Shown in pieces: positions 9,069 to 18,100 of a DNA stretch of 64,000 nucleotides. The translations under genes and the position numbers were made by a program. The notes under the pieces were generated by a model. The model was given only the letters and a program-made list of their open reading frames with translations, ran no database searches and had not been told where the DNA came from. The number at the start of each line of letters is the position of its first letter. Position 1 is the first letter of the stretch. The DNA comes from JANSWY01 sp965228955 (GTDB lineage Bacteria > Bacteroidota > Bacteroidia > Cytophagales > Cyclobacteriaceae), in the NCBI GenBank assembly GCA_965228955.1, contig OZ245848.1, forward strand, positions 2,480,001-2,544,000. The letters run 5' to 3'.

Positions 9069-10112
9069 ATGAAAACCACCATAAGCTTGATGCTGTCGAT
9101 TAGTCTTTTACTATTATTTTCTTGCAATCAGCAAAAGAAAACTGAGGAAGTAACTGAAATTGAATCAGGAATTAAGCAACAAAGCAGTCAACTTTTGAAT
9201 GGCACTGTTGAAGCATTATGTTATTCAGGCTTCAGAACTAATCAGCATCCCGATAGGGGAAATGGAGCGGTTAACCCATCGAGGGAAGAGATACTTGAAG
9301 ATCTACTGTTAATGAAGAAGCACTTCAACACTCAATTAATAAGAATGTATGATTGTGGTGAAAATACACAGGATGTCCTTGAAGTCATTAGAGACAATAA
9401 CCTGGATATTAAGGTCTTACTAGGTGTTTGGTTAAAGGCCGAATTAAGTGCTCATGAAACATGTGCCTGGCTAACAGAACCAATTCCTGACAGTACATTA
9501 GCAAAGAACAAAATCAAGAACTTAAATGAATTGGAAACTGGTATTAAACTCGCTAATTCTTTCAAGGAAATTATTGTTGCAGTTAATGTTGGCAATGAAG
9601 CTCTGGTGAGCTGGAATGATCATAAGGTTCATTTGGATACTGTAATCTCTTATGTGAAAACAGTTCAAAAGGAGATAGGCCAACCAGTTACAGTTGCAGA
9701 CAACTACCTTTGGTGGGCACAGGAAGGAAAGGAATTAGCAAGTGTTGTTGATTTTGTTTCAATTCACGTGTATCCAATTTGGGAAGGTAAGACTATTGAT
9801 GAATCAATGGCATTTACAATTGAGAATATAACCCAGGTGAAAGACTCCTTGCCAAATAGTGATATTGTGATTACAGAAGCAGGTTGGGCCACAATTGCTA
9901 GTGAATTCCAGGAACAAGCTTCGGAAGTCAATCAGAAGAGGTATTATGATGAATTAATGTCCTTAGCTTCTGAGAATAACATTACGACATTCTTCTTTGA
10001 GGCATTTGATGAAGATTGGAAAGGGAATCCGGACAACCCTGTTGGGGCAGAAAAACATTGGGGGCTTTTCAATGTTGACAGATCGCCAAAACTGGTAGTT
10101 CCAAAGCAATAA
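9069..10112 (+). CDS. GH17-like beta-1,3-glucanase lipoprotein
   Basis: The protein starts with a lipoprotein signal (LLLLFSC, lipid on Cys near residue 19), so it is anchored in a membrane facing the periplasm or the cell surface. The rest (347 residues in all) is a TIM-barrel glycosidase of the GH17 type: IRMYDCGEN near the first strands, acid/base E177 in NVGNEAL, VSIHVYPIW, and nucleophile E270 in ITEAGWA, followed by FFFEAFDEDWK. These are the diagnostic GH17 positions, and exo-beta-1,3-glucanase activity is the family expectation. A laminarin-type substrate is inference. It lies 13 bases after DUF2490 and ends in a hairpin terminator. No SusC/SusD pair is nearby, so this is not a standard polysaccharide utilisation locus. 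Confidence 0.8.
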   Translation: MKTTISLMLSISLLLLFSCNQQKKTEEVTEIESGIKQQSSQLLNGTVEALCYSGFRTNQHPDRGNGAVNPSREEILEDLLLMKKHFNTQLIRMYDCGENTQDVLEVIRDNNLDIKVLLGVWLKAELSAHETCAWLTEPIPDSTLAKNKIKNLNELETGIKLANSFKEIIVAVNVGNEALVSWNDHKVHLDTVISYVKTVQKEIGQPVTVADNYLWWAQEGKELASVVDFVSIHVYPIWEGKTIDESMAFTIENITQVKDSLPNSDIVITEAGWATIASEFQEQASEVNQKRYYDELMSLASENNITTFFFEAFDEDWKGNPDNPVGAEKHWGLFNVDRSPKLVVPKQ

Positions 10113-10143
10113 AAACCCTTAGGATTCTTCCCAAGGGCTTTCT
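10113..10143. terminator. Hairpin terminator between convergent genes
   Basis: An ACCCTT...AAGGGC-type hairpin lies here: CCCTT pairs with AAGGG around a ~13-base loop, flanked by an A-run on the left and TTTCT on the right. It sits immediately after the glucanase stop and just before the stop of the convergent secreted-protein gene, so it could serve both. The stem is short, with only about five strong pairs. Confidence 0.5.
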
Positions 10144-10159
10144 AAAGATGTTAAACAGG

Positions 10160-11047
10160 TTATTTATCAACTCTATCGCAAGGGATTTGATCACCCTGGC
10201 TAATAGTTCCGTCGTTCTCGTATATGTAAGGTCCGGTTCTTTGGTCTCCTACTTCAAAAGCAGATAATCCACCAGTGTAGCATTTTCCGTCTTCCAGATC
10301 CTTATATGTCATACCAAATTGATTTCTTCTGTAGAATGTAAGGTTTCGTGTATATGGTACACGCTCACCATGAGCAATTTGATAAATCTTGATATTCATT
10401 CTTCTTTCAATATCTGCTTTTACCAATGCTTTAAATTCAGGATCTACGACACCATCTCCTCCTTTAAAAGTGTAGTCAGCTCTACTTGCTAATCCAGCTG
10501 CTGCATAAGCTTCACCACCATCACTCAAATCCCAATCGATTACTCCGTAACCAAGTGGTTCGTCTTCTTTACCAATCCAAACAGTTAGAGGATAGACCTT
10601 GCTACCATTCTCAACGACATCTTCAACATTACTTTCAAAATTGATATCATTATCAAGCTTAAACTTTACCATGATTTCACTTTGACTTCCAGCCAACTCC
10701 GCTAAGGTTGAAGAAATCTCTTCTAATTCGTAATAGATCTTTTCATCCGATACTGAATGTCCATTTTTAATGTCCTGAACTTCTGCACTCCTTTCAATGA
10801 AGTTGAAATTTGCATATCCAAATAGTTTGCCGAACGGCATCTTAAAGTCCTTTTTGTTTAGAGGGACCTTCGCATAAAATACGTTATCTCCTGAAGAGAT
10901 TTTGGTAATGGATTGGGTTCCTGCCTCATCCTTGTAGAAGGTAATGTTTGACTTCTTCTTCTTACCTAATAATTTCTCATATGGATTTTGTGCATTAAGC
11001 GAAAAACAAAATCCCATAGTTATCAAAACTGCAAATAATCGTGTCAT
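10160..11047 (-). CDS. Secreted hypothetical protein
   Basis: The frame is open from 11137, but the ATG at 11047 begins a clean signal peptide (MTRLFAVLITMGFCFSLNAQ), so I take that start (295 residues). The mature part starts NPYEKLLGKKKK, with a mixed alpha/beta composition, repeated Lys/Glu segments and a C-terminal part containing MTYKDLEDGKCYTGG and IPCDRVDK. The few Cys residues could form a disulphide. No catalytic motif or TM segment is visible and no T9SS sorting domain is present, so it probably stays in the periplasm. I do not recognise the family. The gene is alone on its strand, convergent with the glucanase and divergent from the barrel-protein gene. Confidence 0.65.
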   Translation of the reverse strand: MTRLFAVLITMGFCFSLNAQNPYEKLLGKKKKSNITFYKDEAGTQSITKISSGDNVFYAKVPLNKKDFKMPFGKLFGYANFNFIERSAEVQDIKNGHSVSDEKIYYELEEISSTLAELAGSQSEIMVKFKLDNDINFESNVEDVVENGSKVYPLTVWIGKEDEPLGYGVIDWDLSDGGEAYAAAGLASRADYTFKGGDGVVDPEFKALVKADIERRMNIKIYQIAHGERVPYTRNLTFYRRNQFGMTYKDLEDGKCYTGGLSAFEVGDQRTGPYIYENDGTISQGDQIPCDRVDK

Positions 11048-11209
11048 ATGGTTCAATTTTTTCTTAAAGATCAATAGCAATTTGTAGTGATTGAATAGTT
11101 GGTAAGTAAACGGACTATTGGTTGAGTGAACGTCCAAATAGAGCAGTAAAAGAAGATTGGATAAAATGTTATCATCATGTAATTTTACGGTCGTAATTAA
11201 CCATCATTT

Positions 11210-12406
11210 ATGATTTTCAAGAATACACTCTTCATTGCCATTTTAATAGGAATCAGTCATTTTGTGTCAGGACAAGGTGATATAAGAGATGGCTACATCA
11301 TAGACAACCAGGGAGATACTATTCCAGGGTCTATTGCATATCAGACTAATGCAAAGAACTTTATAACTGCAATACAAATTATCGATGGCAACCAAACAAA
11401 ATACGGACCAGATGATATTTTAGGATACGGGTTTAACAATTACAAACACTATGTTTCAGGTATACTCAGTGGAGAGTTCGTTGAAGTACTGGTTACTGGA
11501 GAGCTGAATTTTTATAAGGGCAATGAATTTTATTTAATGAAGAAAGGTCATCAGGTCCATAAGGTACGAACCTCAAGAGCTCAATTGGGTGCTTCTGGGC
11601 ATATCAATAGATTGGAACCCACAAGATGGCAAAGGGTTGTTTCTCATCTAATTATGGATTGTATTGATGATATATATGAGAAAGTCTATCAGGCTTCCTT
11701 AAGAGAAAAAACTCTAACTGAACTAATTATTGAGTATAATGAATGCAAGGGTGCTGATTACAAAGATTACAAATCGCATATACCCTGGACAAAGTATGAA
11801 TTAGGATTGTCAGTTGCTGCAGTAAGAAGTAATCTAGTTACTGAAGGTGCTCCTGGCGGATACCTTAGCGAAATTTACGAATCAAACAATATCTCTGCGG
11901 GTTTGTACCTTGGAATCAATGCTCCAAGAATATCTGACAGAATTAACTTTCAAGTTGAGGCATTGTTCATTCAGAACTCATTTGAAGCTACAGTTATTGA
12001 AAGAGGAGAGGTCTGGGAAGAAATTCATTATACTTCTGTAGACTTGAGCTCATTGTCACTTCCGGCCTCAATAAGTTATTCCTTCCCAGAAAAAAGAATT
12101 GGAGCCTTTTTGGAAGTTGGTATGATTTACAACTACAATTTTGAAAGAAGTTCCTATAGAAATACTGATACTTATGTTTCAGGATCTTTGTCTAACACAT
12201 TTGAATCAGAACCATTTACAGTAGATCATACTCAAATTGGATATTGGGGAGGGGCAGGACTTGCTAAAACAATAGGAAACATAAAAACTAAGCTGGCATT
12301 GAGATATTACTCACTTCCTAACCTAAATGAATTAGATAATTTCAAGGCTAACGTCAATAGACTAGGATTGAATTTTATAATTATTCCAACACGGAAAAAA
12401 CCATAA
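11210..12406 (+). CDS. Outer-membrane beta-barrel protein with N-terminal soluble domain
   Basis: The 398-residue protein has a signal peptide (cleavage near VSGQG). Residues 25-180 form a soluble domain beginning DGYIIDNQGDTIPGSI, a phrase common in a family of Bacteroidota proteins of unknown role. Residues about 190-398 are amphipathic beta strands (ELGLSVAAVRSN, INFQVEALFIQNSF, KLALRYYSLPNL) ending in a strand typical of PorT-like or OmpA-like 8-stranded barrels. The molecular role is unknown; an outer-membrane assembly or binding function is usual for such proteins. It is upstream of the TPR-HTH gene but separated from it by ~175 bases, so co-transcription is uncertain. Confidence 0.7.
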   Translation: MIFKNTLFIAILIGISHFVSGQGDIRDGYIIDNQGDTIPGSIAYQTNAKNFITAIQIIDGNQTKYGPDDILGYGFNNYKHYVSGILSGEFVEVLVTGELNFYKGNEFYLMKKGHQVHKVRTSRAQLGASGHINRLEPTRWQRVVSHLIMDCIDDIYEKVYQASLREKTLTELIIEYNECKGADYKDYKSHIPWTKYELGLSVAAVRSNLVTEGAPGGYLSEIYESNNISAGLYLGINAPRISDRINFQVEALFIQNSFEATVIERGEVWEEIHYTSVDLSSLSLPASISYSFPEKRIGAFLEVGMIYNYNFERSSYRNTDTYVSGSLSNTFESEPFTVDHTQIGYWGGAGLAKTIGNIKTKLALRYYSLPNLNELDNFKANVNRLGLNFIIIPTRKKP

Positions 12407-12581
12407 ACTGTTTTTCATGAATTGGTTTTGATCCAGGGTGAAACCATATTTAGATAATATTTCAATCTATATCTTACGCCATCAATACCTTAGTATTATG
12501 CTTCCATTAATTCAATAACTGCCACTTCTTAAACCGTTCAGTGACATATAAATTCACTGTTTGGAACAACATTAGGAGACT

Positions 12582-14399
12582 TTGAAATTATTATTTGTGG
12601 TATATCTGATATCAGGCTCCATTAGTCCTGTAGACAGTCTTTTATCAACTTTTGACGAGACAGAAATATCTCAAAAAAATATCATCTCAGCGATTGATTT
12701 TACTTACCAGAACAACCTTGATTCATTAATATACATCGCAGATAAGGGCTTAAACTATGCTGTGCAGTGGAATGATGAATACCTAGAATCATATCTTGAA
12801 TTTGTAAAAGGGAGACATTATTGTGAAACAGGTTACCTCGAAAAGGCAAAAACCCACCTTGACAAATCTCTTAACTATAGTTTCAAAAATAAAAACCCAA
12901 AGCTTAGTGGTAAGGTTTACTTCTATCTGGCTACTACTTTATCAAATCTAGATGATTACGAAACACCTTTAGCCTTACATGCTAAGGGACTCGAACTTTT
13001 CAAGGAGTTTGATGAAGAAATATGGATGCTGCGTACTTATGTTTCTTTAGGATGGGTCCATAGAGAAAGGGGCGAACAGGATAAAGCCACTGCAGCTTAT
13101 ATCAAGGCACTAAAACTGGCAGAGAAGAATAACAGCGATTATGGTATGTTTGATTGCCTGCATGAACTTGGATATATCTATCTGGACAATAGACAGTTCG
13201 CTAAAGCAGATTCTACTTTTAATTTGGTTCTGGACATTGCCAATAAACTTGAAAGTCCACAAAGACAGTCGATCGCTTATGGAGATTTGAGTTCGTTAAT
13301 GTTTGATAAAGGAGATTATCTGAAATCATTGAAGTATAACAAAGAAGATCTGGCAATTCAGAGATCTTTAGGGTTCCATAAAGATTTGGCCCTTATTTAC
13401 AATAATATAGCGTCCTGTCTTATTCACCTGGAACAATATGATAGTGCTATTCAGTATTCTAAGCGGGCACTTAATTTAGATGTGGATTACAGAGCAAAGT
13501 ATGAAGAAGTAAGATCATACCTCAACCTGGGAAGTGCCAATCTCAAACTTAAGAACGAATCTCTAGCTGAGGATTATATAAGAAAAGGGATTAGCCTTTC
13601 TGAGGAAATTGGCAATGCGGATCTCATTCAAAGTGGAAAGTACACTCTCTACGAGGTTTATAAATCAATGGGAGAATATTCTCTGGCCCTAAAATATTTA
13701 GAAGAACATCAAATTCTAAGAGATAGTGTTTATGGATTAGAGAGGACTCGACAAATAGCAGAAATAGAAACTAAATACGAAACTGCTAAAAAAGAGCAGT
13801 TAATCAACTTATTAAATGCTGAGAAAAAAACTGCAACTCTGAAAAGGAATAGTTATCTGATCATTTTGATTGCATTGACTGTAACCATCATAATACTGAC
13901 CCTTTGGTACAGACACAATCAAAAGAAAACCAGAATGATCCGAGCAGTAGAAAAACGAATAAATAAGGAAAGGCTGGATAAGTACGAGAAAGAGCTTAAT
14001 CTCTACACTACATTGCTCATTCAGAAAAATGATGATATAGTAAAACTCAATAATGATCTCACTCAATTAAAGTACCAAAAACAGTCAGACCCTTTTTACC
14101 AGGAGGCCATTTCCGGATTAATGAAATCAACAATACTTACAGATTACGAGTGGCAGGAATTCAAAAAGAAATTCCTAAATGTCTACCCCGGATTCTTTGT
14201 TAATCTAAAAGAGAAATACCCAGACCTAACAGAAACCGAAGAACGGTTATTTGCATTGAAAAGACTTCACCTAACAAATAAAGAAATCAGCGCAATGCTT
14301 GGGATATCAGCTGATAGTGTTGGGAAATCAAAGTATAGAATGAAGAAAAAGCTGAAACTGAGCGAAGAGGACCTGGAACTGCTTTTGCAGAATGTATAA
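12582..14399 (+). CDS. TPR transmembrane transcriptional regulator with LuxR-like HTH
   Basis: The start is TTG 12582, placed five bases after AGGAG, a strong Shine-Dalgarno for this phylum; no ATG fits near the N-terminus. The 605 residues comprise a signal-like N-terminus (LLFVVYLISG), eight to nine TPRs (about 30-385), a coiled coil, one TM helix (about 424-445), a second coiled coil, and an HTH (about 535-600: LKEKYPDLTETEERLF, NKEISAMLGIS, SKYRMKKKL). The KEISAMLGIS helix followed by the YRMKKKL recognition segment is the Bacteroidota TPR-HTH signature. It should sense in the periplasm and bind DNA in the cytoplasm. It lies upstream of a soluble paralogue of its own HTH tail and then the giant T9SS operon on the same strand, so control of that operon is a reasonable inference. 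Confidence 0.82.
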   Translation: MKLLFVVYLISGSISPVDSLLSTFDETEISQKNIISAIDFTYQNNLDSLIYIADKGLNYAVQWNDEYLESYLEFVKGRHYCETGYLEKAKTHLDKSLNYSFKNKNPKLSGKVYFYLATTLSNLDDYETPLALHAKGLELFKEFDEEIWMLRTYVSLGWVHRERGEQDKATAAYIKALKLAEKNNSDYGMFDCLHELGYIYLDNRQFAKADSTFNLVLDIANKLESPQRQSIAYGDLSSLMFDKGDYLKSLKYNKEDLAIQRSLGFHKDLALIYNNIASCLIHLEQYDSAIQYSKRALNLDVDYRAKYEEVRSYLNLGSANLKLKNESLAEDYIRKGISLSEEIGNADLIQSGKYTLYEVYKSMGEYSLALKYLEEHQILRDSVYGLERTRQIAEIETKYETAKKEQLINLLNAEKKTATLKRNSYLIILIALTVTIIILTLWYRHNQKKTRMIRAVEKRINKERLDKYEKELNLYTTLLIQKNDDIVKLNNDLTQLKYQKQSDPFYQEAISGLMKSTILTDYEWQEFKKKFLNVYPGFFVNLKEKYPDLTETEERLFALKRLHLTNKEISAMLGISADSVGKSKYRMKKKLKLSEEDLELLLQNV

Positions 14400-14495
14400 G
14401 GGCTAATTGTCCGGTTTTTGTCCATGCCTAATTCTGGTATTATCATACCTGGACAAAGAAATTTACGCAACACTAACACTACTGCTTACGGAATC

Positions 14496-15062
14496 ATGGA
14501 ACAACACAATTATTACTCTGTAATGGCCATTAGCCAAAATCACAAAAGCAACTCAACAAACACAGTAGAGCAATCAGATGTAAATGCACTTCAAGAAAAG
14601 GTACTTCAACTTGAAAGTCAATTAGCGGACTTGGAAGAGGAATTAGTTAAGGCAATTATCAAAAACATTCGCCAGGAGGAATTGATGATTACTCTTAGAA
14701 AGGAATTGCAGGAATTGACAGCTGGTGTTAAGGACGACCTTTCAAAAAAGAAGATTCGAAAAAACCTGAAACGCATAGAAGGTACTCTCCTAAGTAAATC
14801 AATGTGGAAGGAGCTTGAAATAATGGTAAACGAATTACAAGGCAATTTCACTGTAGAACTTAAGGAACAATATCCCAACCTGACCTCAAAGGACCTGAAA
14901 TTTTGTGTATACATAAGGATGAATTTCTCCACAAAGGAAATGGCTGAATTTATGGGCATCTCCAATAGAAGCGCTGAAGACAGCAGATACAGGCTAAGGA
15001 AGAAATTTGGTCTTAAAAAAGAGGATTCTCTCAACGATTTTATCCTTGGATTTAAAGGGTAA
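14496..15062 (+). CDS. Soluble coiled-coil/HTH protein, paralogue of the upstream regulator's tail
   Basis: The frame is open from a TTG at 14418, but ATG 14496 gives the most natural start (188 residues); ATG 14523 is also possible. Residues about 25-75 are a strong coiled coil (LQEKVLQLESQLADLEEEL) and about 120-185 an HTH (LKEQYPNLTSKDLKF, TKEMAEFMGIS, SRYRLRKKF). Position by position this tail parallels the last 65 residues of the preceding TPR regulator, so one probably arose from the other or from a common ancestor. There is no signal peptide, TM or sensory domain; the coiled coil probably dimerises it. It may compete with or form heterodimers with the membrane-bound paralogue, which is inference. 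The giant T9SS gene starts 117 bases downstream. Confidence 0.75.
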   Translation: MEQHNYYSVMAISQNHKSNSTNTVEQSDVNALQEKVLQLESQLADLEEELVKAIIKNIRQEELMITLRKELQELTAGVKDDLSKKKIRKNLKRIEGTLLSKSMWKELEIMVNELQGNFTVELKEQYPNLTSKDLKFCVYIRMNFSTKEMAEFMGISNRSAEDSRYRLRKKFGLKKEDSLNDFILGFKG

Positions 15063-15090
15063 AATATAAAATATCAGGCTTCAATTGTGC

Positions 15091-15111
15091 TACCCGTAGT
15101 TTACCCGTAGT
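15091..15111. promoter_or_regulatory. Direct repeat TACCCGTAGT x2, candidate operator
   Basis: The 10-mer TACCCGTAGT occurs at 15091-15100 and again, exactly, at 15102-15111, an 11-base period that places both copies on the same face of the helix. It sits ~70-90 bases ahead of the start of the giant surface-protein gene and just after an HTH regulator gene. Tandem same-face half-sites are typical of dimeric HTH regulators. The binding protein is not shown by the sequence; the two upstream HTH proteins are the obvious candidates. Confidence 0.5.
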
Positions 15112-15179
15112 GAAAAAATTGACTTCCCGATTTTAAAAAGACAGCTTGCACCGAATTTAATTTGAACCTGCCAAACCTC

Positions 15180-18100
15180 ATGAAAACAGCTAAGTACAAT
15201 CGACTTGTGTCCTTCAAGAAGTGGTCTTTATTACTATTAATAACGACCTTATTTTCAGTTTCCTACAATGCTTACGCATGGAATCCACCGACAATTCAGT
15301 CTTTCGGGTTTAATGAATGTGATAACTCAGCAAGTTTCAGATTCTACTATAATATCCAAAGAAGGAATCATCACGGTATTTCTCATTGTGACCAGCCCAA
15401 TGATGAAATCCATAGTGGATGGGTACAGATAGTAGTAGGGGGTACTGCACACAACATCATAGAAATCAAACATGGAAGAATTAGCGGGTGGAAACAGTTT
15501 AAAGCTGATGGCAAAAGTGACAGATGGATATCCTTCAGGGAACTATACTCCTGGGGTAAAGTGAATAAAGGGAATAGAGACACGCACAACGATGATTGTA
15601 CCATAGGTCTAGGAAGAACCACATACACGCATTGGGCGAATGTCGATGTTGATGTACCTTCTCAATACTCTGGAAACGGTCAGCAGGTGTATTTCAAAAT
15701 AACTGGTAATTGGGATGGCGGAGGAAACAACATCAACAGTTCTTCCAGTACCGTCAGAATGCTAAATCTAAACAAACCGTCAGCCTTCACAGCAGATCAA
15801 GAATGTGGTTTTGTAAAGTTAACCTGGAATAGACCAAATTTCGAGTGTCCTGATGACGCTGATTTTGTATTGTATAGAGATGGCAATGTAGTAGAGACAA
15901 TTGGTTATAATTCAACATTAGAATACATTGATAATAATGGAAGTGAGCTTCCTTACAAAGCAGGTGGATACGACTATGAAGTTAGATTAAGATTCAAATC
16001 AAACCAGCATGATTACAGTGATGCTGCAACACTAACTACTAATCCTAAACGGCAATTTGATGATCCAAATTATTTTAAAAATGTCCAATTAAATGTTCTG
16101 AACGAATGTAGTAGAAGCATCAAGATAGATTGGGAAATCGAAGATGATGTTAACATACAGAAATTTGTAATCGAGAGAAGTACAGACAATAGTTTCCCAA
16201 GTGCAACTACTGAATTATTTACCTACGACAATAAGATTGCTCCATTCTCATTTACCAATAATGATGTACCTGTTGATGATATTTATTACTATCGGGTAAG
16301 AGGTTATGATGAGTGTTCAAACAGTCATGTAACATCCCCGGTTCAGCAGATCTATTTCGAAGGAAAACCCTTTGCACCGGCAATTACAGAGGTAACACCA
16401 TTACCAAATGGGACTGTAAGAATCAACTTCAGTCACGATAATGAAAAGGTAGAGAAGTTTAAAATATACAGAGATGGAATTCAAATTGGATTGGTCCAAG
16501 AGGGACTTTCAACTGATTATGAATTCATAGACGATGACGCCAGTAATTGTATTACTTACAGATATCGTATAGATGCAATTGGAAAATGTTATGAAAACAA
16601 GCCTGTAGCATCACAAGATGTTGAGCAACAAATTTCATTTAATACTGAACTAGATGGCTTCAATAGTTTCACAGCTTCAAAATTCTACTTTACTGATCGT
16701 GTAAGTCTGGAGTGGGATTTATCCGCCTCTCAAGCTTCTGAAGTTGTTGTTTTTAGGAAAAGAGAGGGTAGTGGGGACTTTTACAGAGAAATTGCCAGGC
16801 TACCTGTTCCATCATCTTATTATGAAGACTATGATACAGAACCAGGCATACTCTACAACTATGGAGTAATGGCTGTCGCTTGTGATGGTTATGTACCCGT
16901 TACAAGTGAATATGACTTAATGGTTACAAATCTGGGTGGGCGTTCTGAATACGGAGTTATTAATGGAAAGGTCACATACGAAGGAGGAAACTCGGTTGAA
17001 GGAGTTAGAGTAATAGCAGCCTCGTCTTCCGGAGAGAGTAGAGGAGTAAGCTTATTCAATGAATCCAATCAAATCACAATTCCTCTGGAAAAAGATGGTA
17101 GCAATTGGTTCCCAAAAGATGATTGGACCATATCCTTTTGGATGCAAATGGAAACCGATTCTCCAAGTGAAAAGATCTTTAAAGTTGCTAACTCAACAGA
17201 TTCCATTTACCTGGAGGCAGTCATGAATGGAACTGAAGACTTTCATGATATTGAGAAAACAGAAAGCTTCTCTATTGAAGGTCTGGTAGACGAATTGATT
17301 GGTTACAAAGGCTCAAATAATCAGATTACATCGCTTCAAGATGGTTCAGTAATTGGATTTCAGGATGGATCGAATTTTACTGAACTAGAGAAAATTGAAA
17401 TTAGTGGATTAACAAATGCAGATACACTTTTTGACTTTATCAGTCGGGAACCATGGTTAATCAAAGATGGAAATGATTGGTATGATGTAGTAACACAAAG
17501 TACTAATGTGGCTGTACCTGATGCATTATACGGTTATCTAATTGGAGACACCATTTATGAAGCTTATGATAGTGATTTTGTATTGGCGTTTATCGCTGAT
17601 GATAAGTTGAGACTTGCTGAACATTTCAATGTTTCCTACCAAACTGGAGACCAATACGGATACATTAAAGACAATCAGTTCTTCTTTAGAGAAGAGTCAA
17701 TTCAAGCGGGAGTAATTGTGGATGACACAATCTACTCAGCTGAAAATCAACCAGTCCATGTGATAAGAGGAAATAATGTTTTCTATGTCTATAAGGATGA
17801 GTTAACCAACAAATTTGTAAGAGGAAAAAGGTTCGCCAGAAGAGTAATAAATGATACTGATCCTGAAATCAGCTATGATGTATTCTTGCTTGAGAAGGTA
17901 ATTACAGAAGAAATTAGAAGAGGTGAAGTTCTAGGTGTAGTAGCCACAGACAGATCAAAAGTATTTGATCCTGATAATGCTGGTCTAATCAATTATCTAA
18001 TTGATGAAAGTGGTGTGGTAAGATCTGCAGTCTATGAAAACAAGCAGATTTATGTGCCTAATGATATCAAATTCACCGATCATGAAGGAATAATCAAAAA

